The notes beneath the pieces are model-generated. The model had not been told where the DNA came from, ran no database searches, and was given only the letters and a program-made list of their open reading frames with translations. A DNA stretch of 64,000 nucleotides from contig JAJXYW010000055.1 in NCBI GenBank assembly GCA_021780415.1, positions 11,333 to 75,332 of the forward strand, read 5' to 3'. Source of the DNA: Acidobacteriota bacterium. Lineage in GTDB: Bacteria; Acidobacteriota; Terriglobia; Terriglobales; Acidobacteriaceae. The position numbers and the translations under genes were made by a program. This document shows, in pieces, positions 44,613 through 54,067 of this stretch; within the stretch, counting starts at the first letter, position 1; each line of letters opens with the position of its first letter.

Positions 44613-45902
44613 ATGCCGACCCAACCTCACACCGCATTCCTCCCCGTCGCCGACCAGCTCGACCTCATCACCAAGGGCGCAGCCGAGATCATTCCTCCCG
44701 CCGCCGCCACCGCGCCCGACGGCCTCCGCGCGCGCCTCGAAGACTCCCGCCGCACCGGCATCCCTCTCCGCATCAAGGCCGGCTTCGACCCCACCGCCCC
44801 CGATCTCCACCTCGGCCACACCGTGCTCATGCGCAAGCTCAAGCACTTCCAGCAGCTCGGCCACACCGTCATCTTCCTCATCGGCGACTCCACCGCCCTC
44901 ATCGGCGACCCGACCGGCAAGAACGTCACCCGCAAGCCCCTCACCCGCGAAGAGATCGCCGCCAACGCCGAGACCTACAAGGAGCAAGTCTTCAAGATCC
45001 TCGACCGCGACAAAACCGAGGTCCGCTACAACTCCGAGTGGCTCGACAAACTCGGCTACTACGACATCGTTAAGCTCCAGGCCAAGTTCACCGTCTCGCA
45101 GATGCTCGAGCGCGAAGACTTCCACAAGCGCTTCCAGGCCGAAGAGTCCATCGCCATGCATGAGCTGCTCTATCCCATCATGCAGGGCTACGACTCCGTC
45201 ATGCTCGAGTGCGACGTCGAGCTCGGCGGCACCGACCAGAAGTTCAACCTCATGCGCGGCCGCGACCTCCAGCGCGACGCCGGCCAGAAGCCCCAGATCG
45301 TCCTCATGACGCCCATCCTCGAAGGCCTTGACGGCGTCCAGAAGATGTCCAAGTCCCTCAACAACGCCATCGGCATCAAAGACCCCGCCAGCGAGATGTA
45401 CGGCAAGCTCATGAGCATCAGCGACGATCTCATGTGGCGCTACTGGACCTTCCTCACCGACCTCCCGCAGTCCCAGATCGACGCCATGCAGGCCGACGTC
45501 GCCAGCGGCAGCCTGCATCCGATGCAGGCCAAAAAGAATCTGGCCCACTCCATCACCGCCGACTTCCACTCCCCCGCCGAAGCCGCCGCCGCCGCCGAAT
45601 CCTGGGCCACACAGTTCCAGCAGAAAGGCGTCGCCGAAGACCTCCCCGTCGTCGAAATCAGCCTCGCCAGCGAAGGCCTGCTCGCAACCGACACCACCGA
45701 GCCAACCCTGCGCATTCCAAAGCTCCTCCAACTCGCCGGGCTCGCATCCTCCACCGGCGAAGCCACGCGCAAGCTCGCCGAGAACGCCGTCTCCATCGAC
45801 GGCACCAAGTTCACCGGACGAACCCTCTCTCGCAAGGCTCTCGGCGATGAGCCCACTCTCCGCCTCGGCAAAAAAGCCATGCGCATCCACTGGATCGAAT
45901 AG
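44613..45902 (+). CDS. tyrS: Tyrosyl-tRNA synthetase
   Basis: Charges tRNA-Tyr. A class I enzyme of 429 residues with the HIGH motif as HLGHTVLM near residue 68, the KMSKSL loop near 243, the tyrosine-binding GSDQ-type region as [10 protein letters not shown], and a C-terminal S4-like RNA-binding domain ([14 protein letters not shown]). The presence of both HLGH and KMSKS and the long N-terminus mark it as the TyrRZ-type branch. A TATACT hexamer 13 bases before the ATG suggests a very short leader. Confidence 0.96.
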   Translation: MPTQPHTAFLPVADQLDLITKGAAEIIPPAAATAPDGLRARLEDSRRTGIPLRIKAGFDPTAPDLHLGHTVLMRKLKHFQQLGHTVIFLIGDSTALIGDPTGKNVTRKPLTREEIAANAETYKEQVFKILDRDKTEVRYNSEWLDKLGYYDIVKLQAKFTVSQMLEREDFHKRFQAEESIAMHELLYPIMQGYDSVMLECDVELGGTDQKFNLMRGRDLQRDAGQKPQIVLMTPILEGLDGVQKMSKSLNNAIGIKDPASEMYGKLMSISDDLMWRYWTFLTDLPQSQIDAMQADVASGSLHPMQAKKNLAHSITADFHSPAEAAAAAESWATQFQQKGVAEDLPVVEISLASEGLLATDTTEPTLRIPKLLQLAGLASSTGEATRKLAENAVSIDGTKFTGRTLSRKALGDEPTLRLGKKAMRIHWIE

Positions 45903-45910
45903 CTCGGCGC

Positions 45911-45972
45911 TTTGAAGTGGCGGGGCTTCAGCCCCGCCATACACCACCCGTAAGAAGAGGGGCTTTAGCCCC
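45911..45972. repeat. REP pair upstream of the RAYT gene
   Basis: GGCGGGGC-TTCA-GCCCCGCC (45919-45938, perfect 8-bp stem) is followed by GGGGC-TTTA-GCCCC (45959-45972). The first, with its flank TTTGAAGTGG, is repeated in inverted form beyond the gene. Confidence 0.85.
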
Positions 45973-45983
45973 GGGGGGAACGG

Positions 45984-46466
45984 ATGCGGCCCACACGAGA
46001 ACTCTTCCGGCAAGCAGACCAGACCTGCTTCGCCACCTTCCAGACCTCACACCGCCAGTGCTTCTTCCGCAACGAGCGCTGGTCCATTCTATTTCTAAAG
46101 ACCTTGGAGCATTATCTTCCCCAGACGGGCCTGCATGACTTTGTCATCATGCCAGACCACATCCACCTACAGCTCAGCCCGCAAGTACCTCTCGAACGCG
46201 CCATTCAACTCCTCAAGGGCGGCTTTTCCTTCCAGGCACGGCGAGAACTCCAGTGGAAGCGTGACATCTGGCAAGCAGGTTTCTCCGACCACCGAATCCG
46301 CGACCTCGCCGACTGGGACGAACACCAGGACTATCTGTTCAAAAACACTCAGTCGGGTCGCGCCGAAGATCGCGCCATGCGCGGCATCCTGAGTGGGCTG
46401 ACGTTGCATCCACTCCCTCAGTGGCTAAAGCCACCCGCCGGCTCTACAACCAACGACGGAGCTTAA
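45984..46466 (+). CDS. REP-associated tyrosine transposase (RAYT, Y1 HUH family)
   Basis: A 160-residue single-strand transposase-like protein. HDFVIMPDHIHL supplies the HUH metal site (H-I-H), and YLFKNTQSGRA has the candidate nucleophilic Tyr of the IS200/IS605-type fold. RAYTs bind and cut REP hairpins and are thought to spread them. The gene is bracketed by REP pairs, and its TAA stop lies within the downstream REP. At 160 residues it is a little short but covers the catalytic core, so it may be active. It separates tyrS from the CrtI-like gene. Confidence 0.88.
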   Translation: MRPTRELFRQADQTCFATFQTSHRQCFFRNERWSILFLKTLEHYLPQTGLHDFVIMPDHIHLQLSPQVPLERAIQLLKGGFSFQARRELQWKRDIWQAGFSDHRIRDLADWDEHQDYLFKNTQSGRAEDRAMRGILSGLTLHPLPQWLKPPAGSTTNDGA

Positions 46467-46482
46467 GCCCCGCCCCTTCAAA
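46421..46482. repeat. REP pair downstream of the RAYT gene
   Basis: GTGGC-TAAA-GCCAC (46421-46434) and GGAGC-TTAA-GCCCC (46458-46471). The complement of the latter plus flank (TTTGAAGGGGCGGGGCTTAA) is nearly identical to the upstream REP, so the element has inverted ends about 545 bases apart. Confidence 0.85.
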
Positions 46483-46519
46483 TCCAGAAGCACGCCCAAC
46501 CAGGTCCCTGATCCCAGCC

Positions 46520-47941
46520 ATGCTGCGCACCGCCAACATCATCGGTTCCGGTCCCAACGGCCTTGCCGCCGCCATCACCCTCGCGCAACGCGGCGTCGCC
46601 GTCACGGTCTACGAGCGCAACGCCCAACTCGGCGGAGCCTGCGCCACCGCCGAGGTCACCCTCCCCGGCTTCCACCACGACCTCGGCTCCTCCGCCTACC
46701 CCCTCGGTGTCGCCAGCCCCTTCTTCCGCAGCCTCCCGCTAGCTGCTCACGGCCTGCGCTGGATCGAGCCGCCCGCACCCGTCGCCCACCCCCTCGACGA
46801 CGGCACAGCCATCACGCTCGAGCACACCCTCGAAGCCACCATCGCCCAACTCGGCGCGCACGATGCCGCCGCCTGGCACTCACTCCTCGCCTCCTCCGTC
46901 CTAGACTGGCCCCTGCTCGTCGATGACGTCACCCAGCCTCTCCTCCGCTTCCCCACGCATCCCCTCGCGATGGCCCGGTTCGGCCCCGCCGCTCTCATGC
47001 CCGCGCAACTCCTCGCCACCACGCTCTTCCGCGACGAGCGCGCCCGAGCTCTCTTCGCCGGCATAGCCGCGCACTCCGTCCTTCCCCTCAGCCACATCGC
47101 CAGCTCAGCCACAGGACTCGTCCTCGCCGCCGCTGGCCACACCACCGGCTGGCCCATCGCTGCATCTGGCGCGCAGTCCATCACCAACGCCCTCGCCGCC
47201 TACCTCCACTCCCTCGGCGGCCGCATTCTCCTCAACGCCGAGATCCACCAACTCGCCGACCTCCCGCCCGCCGACGTCACCCTCTTCGACACCAGCGTCC
47301 CAGCCCTCATGCGCATAGCCAGCAACGCGCTCGCCCCCGGCTATCTCCAACAGCTCAGCCGCTTCCGCCCCGGCCCCGGCATCTTCAAGCTCGACTTCGC
47401 CCTCAGCCAGCCCATCCCCTGGCGTGCTCCCGAGTGCCTCCGCGCCGCCACCGTCCACCTCGGCGGCACGCTCGCCGAAATCTCCCACTCCGAGCACGAC
47501 GCCTTCCGCGGCCGCCTCAACGACAACCCCTTCGTCCTGCTCGTCCAGCCCAGCCTCTTCGACGCCTCTCGTGCTCCGCAAGGCAAGCACACCGCCTGGG
47601 CCTACTGCCACGTCCCCACCGGCTTCACCGTCGATCGCACCCACGTTATCGAGCGCCAGATCGCCCGCTTCGCTCCCGGCTTCCAGGACTGCATCCTCGC
47701 CCGCCGCGCCAGCAACGCCAACACCCTCGCCGACTGGAACCCCAACCTCATCGGCGGCGACATCTCCGGCGGCGCCATGACCCTCCCCCAGCTTCTCTTC
47801 CGTCCCACCGCCCGCGGCTATCGCACCAGCAACCCGCGCATCTACCTCTGCAGCTCCTCCACGCCTCCCGGCGGCGGCGTCCACGGCATGTGCGGACACC
47901 TCGCCGCCCTCGCCGCCTACCGCGACCTCGCCCAGCCATAG
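46520..47941 (+). CDS. Phytoene desaturase-like FAD-dependent oxidoreductase
   Basis: A 473-residue flavoprotein with the N-terminal FAD-binding motif IIGSGPNGLAAAITLAQRG, the following ERNAQLGGACAT block and the C-terminal SSSTPPGGGVHGMCG seen in the CrtI/PDH2-type desaturase family. Members act on carotenoids, retinoids or other polyenes, while many bacterial ones are uncharacterised. No other carotenoid gene is nearby, so the substrate is unknown. ATG 46520 is chosen because the Rossmann strand begins at residue 5; the frame upstream runs through the REP. A strong hairpin ends the gene. Confidence 0.83.
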   Translation: MLRTANIIGSGPNGLAAAITLAQRGVAVTVYERNAQLGGACATAEVTLPGFHHDLGSSAYPLGVASPFFRSLPLAAHGLRWIEPPAPVAHPLDDGTAITLEHTLEATIAQLGAHDAAAWHSLLASSVLDWPLLVDDVTQPLLRFPTHPLAMARFGPAALMPAQLLATTLFRDERARALFAGIAAHSVLPLSHIASSATGLVLAAAGHTTGWPIAASGAQSITNALAAYLHSLGGRILLNAEIHQLADLPPADVTLFDTSVPALMRIASNALAPGYLQQLSRFRPGPGIFKLDFALSQPIPWRAPECLRAATVHLGGTLAEISHSEHDAFRGRLNDNPFVLLVQPSLFDASRAPQGKHTAWAYCHVPTGFTVDRTHVIERQIARFAPGFQDCILARRASNANTLADWNPNLIGGDISGGAMTLPQLLFRPTARGYRTSNPRIYLCSSSTPPGGGVHGMCGHLAALAAYRDLAQP

Positions 47942-47966
47942 CCAGCCTCTCCGCCACAAACAGCAA

Positions 47967-47990
47967 CGCCCGCGAGAAGTCTCGCGGGCG
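47967..47990. terminator. Hairpin between the CrtI-like gene and infC
   Basis: CGCCCGCGAG and CTCGCGGGCG close an AAGT loop with a 10-bp stem. The T-rich tract is only moderate on the minus side (GTTGCTGTTTG) and absent on the plus side. It sits between convergent genes. Confidence 0.65.
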
Positions 47991-48013
47991 CTACCATCTG
48001 TGGCAGGACGTGT

Positions 48014-48637
48014 CTAGGCTGTCGGCGCTCCCGGAGCAACAGCTCCGGCCGTATGCGCAGCCGGCTTCACCTTGGGCGCAGCCGCAGGCTGCTGCACCTC
48101 GGCCTTCTTTGCCGGAGCCAGGATCGCATGCAGCGTCGTACCTTCCATGCGCGGCATAAACTCCACCGTTCCAGCCTCGCCAATGTCCATAATCAGGCGG
48201 TTGATGATCTTGTATCCCAGGTCGCGATGCGCCATCTGACGCCCCTTGAAGCGCAGGCTGGCCTTCACCTTGTCCCCGTCGCCGAGGAACCGCACCGCCT
48301 GGTTCTTCTTGGTCTGGTAGTCATGTTCATCAACCGTAACCGAGAACTTGACCTCCTTGATCACAATGACCTTCTGCTTCTTGCGTGCAGCGCGGTCGCT
48401 CTTGTCCTTCTCGTACAGGTACTTGCCATAGTCCTGTATCTTGCATACCGGCGGTACGGCGTTGGGTGAGATCTCGACCAGGTCGAGCATCCTCTCGCGG
48501 GCCATCTTCAGGGCCTCGAACGGCGCCATCACGCCAAGTTGTTCGCCGCTCTCATCGATCACGCGGACTTCGCGCGCGCGGATACGTTCGTTGGTGCGGA
48601 TAAAAGATTTGACGGAGCGTTTATCTAACGGTGGAAT
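48014..48637 (-). CDS. infC: Translation initiation factor IF-3 with AUU start
   Basis: IF-3 binds the 30S subunit and checks start codons. The frame has no ATG/GTG/TTG before residue 22, although family sequence (SFIRTNERIRAREVRVID) lies upstream of it. An ATT at 48637, six bases after GGAGG, fits exactly and gives 207 residues. AUU start codons in infC allow IF-3 to repress its own synthesis, as known in E. coli. The N-domain (LDLVEISPNAVPPVCKIQDY), linker (KKQKVIVIKEVKF) and C-domain (VKASLRFKGRQMAHRDLGY) are normal. A 30-residue Ala/Pro/Lys tail is extra. Confidence 0.94.
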   Translation of the reverse strand: MPPLDKRSVKSFIRTNERIRAREVRVIDESGEQLGVMAPFEALKMARERMLDLVEISPNAVPPVCKIQDYGKYLYEKDKSDRAARKKQKVIVIKEVKFSVTVDEHDYQTKKNQAVRFLGDGDKVKASLRFKGRQMAHRDLGYKIINRLIMDIGEAGTVEFMPRMEGTTLHAILAPAKKAEVQQPAAAPKVKPAAHTAGAVAPGAPTA

Positions 48638-48697
48638 ATTCAGCCTCCACGGCCCGCACTCGCTGCGGCCATGTTTTCAGGAATTTAGTTTGGGTTT

Positions 48698-48748
48698 CCG
48701 CACGAGTGCGCAGAAACCACAGCACTCGCGAGTATAGCACTCGTGCGG
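48698..48748 (-). promoter_or_regulatory. infC promoter region within a 12-bp-arm palindrome
   Basis: On the minus strand CCGCACGAGTGC (48748-48737) is followed at once by TATACT (48736-48731), a likely -10, and by the exact complement GCACTCGTGCGG at 48709-48698. A smaller perfect palindrome ACTCGCGAGT (48724-48733) overlaps the hexamer. No good -35 is seen. The arms could form an operator or a 5' hairpin in the infC leader. Confidence 0.55.
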
Positions 48749-49149
48749 TGCTGATCTATGCACCGCGTGGCACACAGTCCGGATGGCTACCCCCTCCCCA
48801 TCGTCTTGCTAAAGACTCTGCAATGAACACCTTCCCCCTAAAGTGTTCCATTCAAAAGACTTCGTCCTCCTTGAAATCAATCCATTGCAAAATCGCTCCG
48901 CAATGGATTCCATCCAGAGACATAGAGCCAAAGCATTGCATCAAAAGAGGTTACGGGAATCATTCAGGCCACACCCTCTCGGGCCGTCCGAAAATCGCCC
49001 TGCTTGCACGATAACGGCCATCTCAAGCCGCATCGCACGTATGACGCGCCTAACTCCCGAGGCTTGCGGCACCACGAGAGCGCTGGCAGTTCCTGCGACT
49101 AACCCGGCCGGTCCCTGCCCCCCGGTTAGACTTCAGAGAAGGCCCGCCG
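48749..49149. other. Gene-free intergenic stretch between infC and the antiporter gene
   Basis: About 400 bases of lower GC with no credible frame or RNA motif. The common partners of infC (thrS upstream; rpmI and rplT downstream) are not adjacent. Confidence 0.5.
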
Positions 49150-50421
49150 ATGACGACGCTGCACCTCCTCAGCACGCTGGTCGCGATCGCAGCCGTCTTC
49201 GGATGGGTAAGCGCGCGCTGGCTGAAGCTGCCCATCACCGTCGGCAGCGTGCTCCTGACCGTCATCTTCTCCCTGCTTCTGGAAGCCATCAGCGCGCGCG
49301 TCCCTGGCCTCCACGCCTGGGCCATCCACCTCGTCCAGCAGATCGCCTTTAGCGATCTGATCCTGCACGGCATGTTGCCCATGCTGCTCTTCGCCGGAGC
49401 CTTCCTGCTCGATCTTGAGTACGTCGTGCAGCAGCGCCTCATCATCGCGCTGCTCTCGGTCCTCGGGACGCTGGTCTCCACCGTCGCGGTCGCGGGTCTG
49501 ATGTGGCTCGCGCTCTACGCTCTCGACCTGCATCCCGGCTGGCTGGCCTGCTTCTTCTTCGGCGCGCTCATCTCGCCCACCGACCCCATCGCCGTCCTCG
49601 AGATGCTCAAGCGCGTCGGCGCTCCCAAACACCTTCAGGCCCAGCTCGCCGGAGAGTCGCTCTTCAACGACGGCATCGGCGCCGTCATCTTTCTCACCCT
49701 CCTTACGGCCTCGCGCGGCACCGCACCATCGGCGCTGCACATTGGCTGGGTCCTCCTTCTCCAGATCGGTGGCGGCGTTCTGCTGGCCATCGTCGCCGCA
49801 CTCCTCACCTCGCAACTGATGCGCCTCGTCCCCTCCTATCCGGTGGAGATCCTGCTCACGCTCTCGCTCGCTCTGGGAGGATACGCGCTGGCCGAGACGT
49901 TGCACCTCTCCGCGCCGCTCGAGGCCGTCGTTGCCGGCATCGCGCTCCGCCAGTTCAACCGTCAGCACTCCCACCACGCCATCGCCCACGAAAGCATCGA
50001 CCGCTTCTGGGAGGTCATCGACGAACTCCAGAACGCCGTCCTCTTCGTGCTGCTCGGGCTGGAGGTGCTGTCCATCTCCTTCGGACATCGCGACATCACC
50101 TCCGGCATCATTGCCATCGCGATCGTGCTCGCCGTCCGCGTTGCCGTCGTGGCGCTGGTGCTTGGCAGCCTCCGACTCCTGCGCCAGCAGCACCACAGTT
50201 CCATTGCGACGCTCAGTTGGGGAGGTCTCCGCGGCGGCCTCGGCCTCGCCCTCGCCTTCGCCGTACCCGTCTCCGGCGCCAACCGCTGGATCCTTCCCAC
50301 CACCTACATCGTCGTCGTCTTCTCCATCATCGTCCAGGGCTGGTCGATGGACCTCTTCCTGCGCAGGATCCGCGCTTCATCGCAGCCCGCTTGCACCGCC
50401 AGCGACAAGCTGCGACCATAG
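49150..50421 (+). CDS. Na+/H+ antiporter, CPA1 (NhaP) family
   Basis: A 423-residue inner-membrane exchanger with about 12 hydrophobic helices. The family ion-site segments are FGALISPTDPIAVLEMLKRV (Asp of the TDP motif) and GESLFNDGIGAVIF (Asn-Asp pair). It exchanges cytoplasmic Na+ or K+ for protons in pH and salt balance. No C-terminal cytoplasmic regulatory domain is present; the protein ends soon after the last helix. It is a single-gene unit. Confidence 0.88.
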   Translation: MTTLHLLSTLVAIAAVFGWVSARWLKLPITVGSVLLTVIFSLLLEAISARVPGLHAWAIHLVQQIAFSDLILHGMLPMLLFAGAFLLDLEYVVQQRLIIALLSVLGTLVSTVAVAGLMWLALYALDLHPGWLACFFFGALISPTDPIAVLEMLKRVGAPKHLQAQLAGESLFNDGIGAVIFLTLLTASRGTAPSALHIGWVLLLQIGGGVLLAIVAALLTSQLMRLVPSYPVEILLTLSLALGGYALAETLHLSAPLEAVVAGIALRQFNRQHSHHAIAHESIDRFWEVIDELQNAVLFVLLGLEVLSISFGHRDITSGIIAIAIVLAVRVAVVALVLGSLRLLRQQHHSSIATLSWGGLRGGLGLALAFAVPVSGANRWILPTTYIVVVFSIIVQGWSMDLFLRRIRASSQPACTASDKLRP

Positions 50422-50477
50422 CAGGGATCAGATGTAGCTTGAGGATCGGTCCGTGCAATGGGCGGATAGTCAACACT

Positions 50478-50502
50478 CGCCGTCCGCGCAAGACCGCAGG
50501 AT
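50478..50502. repeat. Dispersed repeat, copy C
   Basis: CGCCGTCCGCGCAAGACCGC then AGGAT matches the copy B core at 23 of 25 positions and ends two bases before the AGGAG of the response-regulator gene. Confidence 0.65.
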
Positions 50503-50514
50503 CAGGAGACTACC

Positions 50515-51093
50515 GTGGCTAAACGTCGCATCCTACTCGTCGATGATGAAGTGTCCATTCTGTTGACTATGAAGACCATCCTGGAGCTGAACGGCTTCGA
50601 GGTCGACACTGCCGCCAGCGCCCGCGAGGCCCGTTCCAAGCTCAAGCTCCGCGAGTATCAGATGGTCATCACCGACATGCGCATGGAGAACGACGCCGCC
50701 GGACGCGACGTCATCCTGGCCGCGCGCACCGCGCCCTATCATCCCGCCGTGGCGCTCCTCACCTCGTTCCCAGACGACGAGTGGGCCGACATCGGCGCCG
50801 ACAAAATGCTGGTCAAGCCCATGCAGACCGGAATCCTGCTCCGCCAGATCGAGAAGATGCTCGACACGCACTCCGCCAAGCTGCAGCGCCTGGCCGACTC
50901 CGCCGCCGCACCAGCCAGAAGCGACCCGCCCTCCACGCCGGCCAGGCCCGCCGTAGCGAAAACCACCGCATCTGCACCCGCAAAGAAGTCCGCAGCCAAG
51001 CGCCTCGCCAGCAAGAAACTCCCTGCGAAGAAGCTACCCGCCAAGGGCGCCGCCGCACGCAAACGAGTCGCCGCAAAGAAGCGCAAGCGCTAA
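50515..51093 (+). CDS. Response regulator receiver protein with histone-like basic tail
   Basis: A 192-residue protein. Residues 1-120 are a full receiver domain: LLVDDE acidic pair, phospho-acceptor Asp in MVITDMRM, Thr in ALLTSF and Lys in MLVKPM. Residues 125-192 are a Pro/Ala linker and a Lys/Ala/Arg tail ([31 protein letters not shown]) like the H1-like protein at 38.2 kb. A GTG start follows AGGAG by eight bases. There is no DNA-binding domain of a known type, so the tail may bind nucleic acid without specificity. No kinase gene is adjacent. It overlaps ftsH by four bases tail to tail. Confidence 0.85.
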   Translation: MAKRRILLVDDEVSILLTMKTILELNGFEVDTAASAREARSKLKLREYQMVITDMRMENDAAGRDVILAARTAPYHPAVALLTSFPDDEWADIGADKMLVKPMQTGILLRQIEKMLDTHSAKLQRLADSAAAPARSDPPSTPARPAVAKTTASAPAKKSAAKRLASKKLPAKKLPAKGAAARKRVAAKKRKR

Positions 51094-52997
51094 CCCAGCG
51101 CCTGTTTCACCGCGCTGCCACTCACCGTTTCATGCTGAAGCAGTTGCCTGGCCAGCGTCTCCAGCGCAGCGTGGTGGTCCTTCAGCAGTGCCTGCGCACG
51201 CTCATACTGCTCGGTCACCAGGCGCTGAATCTCCGCCTCAATCACCTGCCGCGTCTCCGTGCTGATCTGGCTGTCGTCCTCGACCATCTTCCCCAGATAC
51301 TGCATCTGCTGGCCCGCATAGCGCACCGACCCCAGCCGTTCGCTCATGCCAAATTCAGTGACCATGCGACGCGCCAGCTCCGTAGCCTTCATGATGTCGT
51401 CGCTGGCCCCGGTGCTGATCGTTGCGAACTCCACCACCTCCGCAGCGCGTCCGCCCAGCATCACGGCGATCCGATCCTTCAGTTCATCCAGCGTCAGCAG
51501 GTAGCGGTCCTCGAACGGCAGTTGCAAGGTATAGCCGAGCGCTCCCCGGCTGTGCGGAACAATGCTGATCTTGCTCACCGGCTCTCCATGCGGCACCAGC
51601 GCAGCCACCAGCGCGTGCCCCGATTCGTGGTACGCAACCGTCCTTCGTTCCTGCTCGTTCATCACCCGGCTCTTCTTCTCGGAGCCCGCAATCACGCGCT
51701 CGATCGCAGCCTCGAAATCCGTCAGCGTAACCTCCTCTGCCTTGCGCCGCGCCGCGAATAGCGCAGCCTCGTTCATCGCATTCGACAGGTCTGCGCCGCT
51801 GAATCCAGCCGTCATGCGCGCCGCCTGATCCATGTCGAAGTCCTCCGCCAGCTTGATCTGCCGGCTGTGAATCCGCAGGATCTGCGCGCGCCCGATGATA
51901 TCCGGATTACCAATGGCGATCTGGCGGTCAAAGCGCCCCGCTCGCAGCAGCGCCGGGTCCAGCACCTCCGGACGATTCGTCGCCGCCATGATGATGACCG
52001 GTGCGCTGGCGTCAGTCTTGAAGCCATCAATCTCCGCCAGCAACTGGTTCAGAGTCTGTTCGCGTTCTTCATTATTGCCCAGCCGCAGAGCCCCTCCGCG
52101 TGCCTGTCCAATTGCGTCAATCTCGTCGATGAACAAAATCGCCGGAGCCACCCTGCGCGCCTGCTCGAACATATCCCGCACGCGCGCTGCGCCAACGCCC
52201 ACAAACATCTCCACAAACTCCGAGCCGCTGGTCTCAAAGAAGGGCACATGCGCCTCACCAGCCGTCGCCTTCGCAATCAGCGTCTTGCCCGTTCCCGGTG
52301 GCCCCACCAGCAGCACTCCCTTCGGAATATGACCACCGAGCTTCGCGAACTGTTCCGGCGCCTTCAAAAACTGAATGATCTCCTGCAACTCGGCAATCGC
52401 TTCATCCGCGCCGCCCACGTCCTTCTGATAGGTGACCGTAATGTCCTCGGGCTTCACTTCGATGGCCTTGCTCTTGCCCACGCCAAAGATCGCACTCAGG
52501 CCGCCGCCACCACCGCGCCTTCCCATTCCTGCCATCACCACAAACCAAAAGCCGGCGATCAGCACCAGCGGCAAAACATATTGCAGAACAATCGTCCCGA
52601 TCCCGCTGGGCGGAGGCTCGAACTGGTACGTCACACCCGCAGCCTGCAACGCATCAATCAACTGCGGGTCGCCGCCCGGCGAAGGCGCACCCACCGTATT
52701 GAAGGGCAGCGTCTGCGGCGTCGCGCCCGCCTTCGGATTCTTCATCTCCCCGGTGATGGCGCTCTCACCGATGCTCACCTTTAGCAGTTGATGATCCGCC
52801 AGCTTTGCCTTGAACGCGCTATACGGAATCGCTTCTCCCCGGTTCGCAGGCGCCATCACCAGCACCTGCACCAGCCACAGGGAGATCAACGTCGCAATAA
52901 GGTAACTGATGCCCAGGCGCGTGTAGCGCGCACGCTTCTCCTGTTTCTTCTCGTCGTCTCCTACGTGCTTCCCAGGCGAGGATTCTGTTTCGCTCAT
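51090..52997 (-). CDS. ftsH: ATP-dependent zinc metalloprotease FtsH
   Basis: Membrane-anchored hexameric AAA+ protease that degrades misplaced membrane proteins and regulators such as LpxC. The 635-residue protein has two transmembrane helices (about residues 29-48 and 133-155) around a periplasmic domain, Walker A GPPGTGKT near 235, Walker [12 protein letters not shown], the second region of homology [20 protein letters not shown] and the zinc site HESGH near 455. The short C-terminus lacks a long tail. It is a normal, complete FtsH. Confidence 0.95.
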   Translation of the reverse strand: MSETESSPGKHVGDDEKKQEKRARYTRLGISYLIATLISLWLVQVLVMAPANRGEAIPYSAFKAKLADHQLLKVSIGESAITGEMKNPKAGATPQTLPFNTVGAPSPGGDPQLIDALQAAGVTYQFEPPPSGIGTIVLQYVLPLVLIAGFWFVVMAGMGRRGGGGGLSAIFGVGKSKAIEVKPEDITVTYQKDVGGADEAIAELQEIIQFLKAPEQFAKLGGHIPKGVLLVGPPGTGKTLIAKATAGEAHVPFFETSGSEFVEMFVGVGAARVRDMFEQARRVAPAILFIDEIDAIGQARGGALRLGNNEEREQTLNQLLAEIDGFKTDASAPVIIMAATNRPEVLDPALLRAGRFDRQIAIGNPDIIGRAQILRIHSRQIKLAEDFDMDQAARMTAGFSGADLSNAMNEAALFAARRKAEEVTLTDFEAAIERVIAGSEKKSRVMNEQERRTVAYHESGHALVAALVPHGEPVSKISIVPHSRGALGYTLQLPFEDRYLLTLDELKDRIAVMLGGRAAEVVEFATISTGASDDIMKATELARRMVTEFGMSERLGSVRYAGQQMQYLGKMVEDDSQISTETRQVIEAEIQRLVTEQYERAQALLKDHHAALETLARQLLQHETVSGSAVKQALG

Positions 52998-53131
52998 GGT
53001 TCACCCACTTGACGCTGCTGGCAAACAGTCTACCCCTCCGTCCCTCGCAGCGAGTGGTCTACCAACACACTCGCCCGCTAAATGCCGCCCGGCTCTTGCT
53101 CGCCGGCAGCGCGCGTAGCATTCTTCCCTCG

Positions 53132-54067
53132 CTACACCAGCGCCGGATACGTCACGCCCGTCAGCGCCTCGGACACCGTCCACAGCCGCGCCCCCACCGC
53201 CGTATCGAGTCCATTCGCACGCGGCTGCACCTCCACCGGCGAGCCCTTCATCTCCATCCATCCATCCGGTCCGACGTACTCTCCACCCCGCGCGTTCGGC
53301 GACGTCGCCGCATACAGCGTAGGCAGCGCCCCCGCCGCATCCGGCTGCATGATGACCGGCGCCACAATCTTCAACACCATCGCCTTCAGCCCATTCGAAC
53401 CCGGCCCGTTCTCAATGATGTTGGTCGTCGAAACGCCCGGATGCACAGCCACGCTCACCAGCGTACTGTGCGCCGCCCGCGCCCTCCGGTCCAGCTCCTT
53501 CGCAAACAAAATATTTGCCAGCTTGGACGCTCCATACGCATCCCACGGCTTGTATTTGCGCTCGCTCTGCAGGTTGTCGAACTCAATCTTCCCGTTGCGA
53601 TGCGCCAGCGATGCCACCGTCACCACGCGCGGCGCAGGCGAGGCCAGCAGTTGCGGCATCAGCAGCCCAGTAAGCGCAAAGTGGCCCAGGTGATTGGTCC
53701 CAAACTGGCGCTCAAACCCATCCTGCGTCAACTCGCGCGTCGGCAGCGCCATCACGCCCGCATTGTTGATCAGCAGATCGAGCACAATCCCCCGCTCAGC
53801 AAATGTCATGGCAAATGCTCGTACTGACGCAAGCGAGGCCATGTCCAACTCCACCACCTCGGCTCTGGCCCCCGCAGCCCCGCGCAGCAGCCGATCCAGC
53901 GCCGCGCGTCCCTTCGCCGCATTGCGGCAGCCCAGCAGCACATGGGCTCCGCTGCGAGCCAGTTCCAGCGCCGACTGGTAGCCGATGCCGCTATTTGCGC
54001 CCGTCACCAGCGCCGTCCTGCCTGTTTGCGAAGGAATCTGCTCTGTCGTCCACTTCCGTGCTGCCAT
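53132..54067 (-). CDS. Short-chain dehydrogenase/reductase (retinol-dehydrogenase-like)
   Basis: A 311-residue SDR with TALVTGANSGIGYQSALELA, the NNAGVM block and the catalytic YGASKLANILFAKEL (Tyr and Lys). This three-part pattern is typical of the human retinol dehydrogenase 12/WW-domain oxidoreductase-like branch, which in bacteria has no fixed substrate. ATG 54067 (MAARKWTTEQIPSQTG) is preferred to 54082. It lies alone between ftsH and a TPR lipoprotein gene that is read from the other strand. Confidence 0.82.
   Translation of the reverse strand: MAARKWTTEQIPSQTGRTALVTGANSGIGYQSALELARSGAHVLLGCRNAAKGRAALDRLLRGAAGARAEVVELDMASLASVRAFAMTFAERGIVLDLLINNAGVMALPTRELTQDGFERQFGTNHLGHFALTGLLMPQLLASPAPRVVTVASLAHRNGKIEFDNLQSERKYKPWDAYGASKLANILFAKELDRRARAAHSTLVSVAVHPGVSTTNIIENGPGSNGLKAMVLKIVAPVIMQPDAAGALPTLYAATSPNARGGEYVGPDGWMEMKGSPVEVQPRANGLDTAVGARLWTVSEALTGVTYPALV

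Noticed and set aside
53001..53131. Short minus-strand frame between the second SDR gene and ftsH
   Set aside because: Low-complexity translation and no ribosome binding site.
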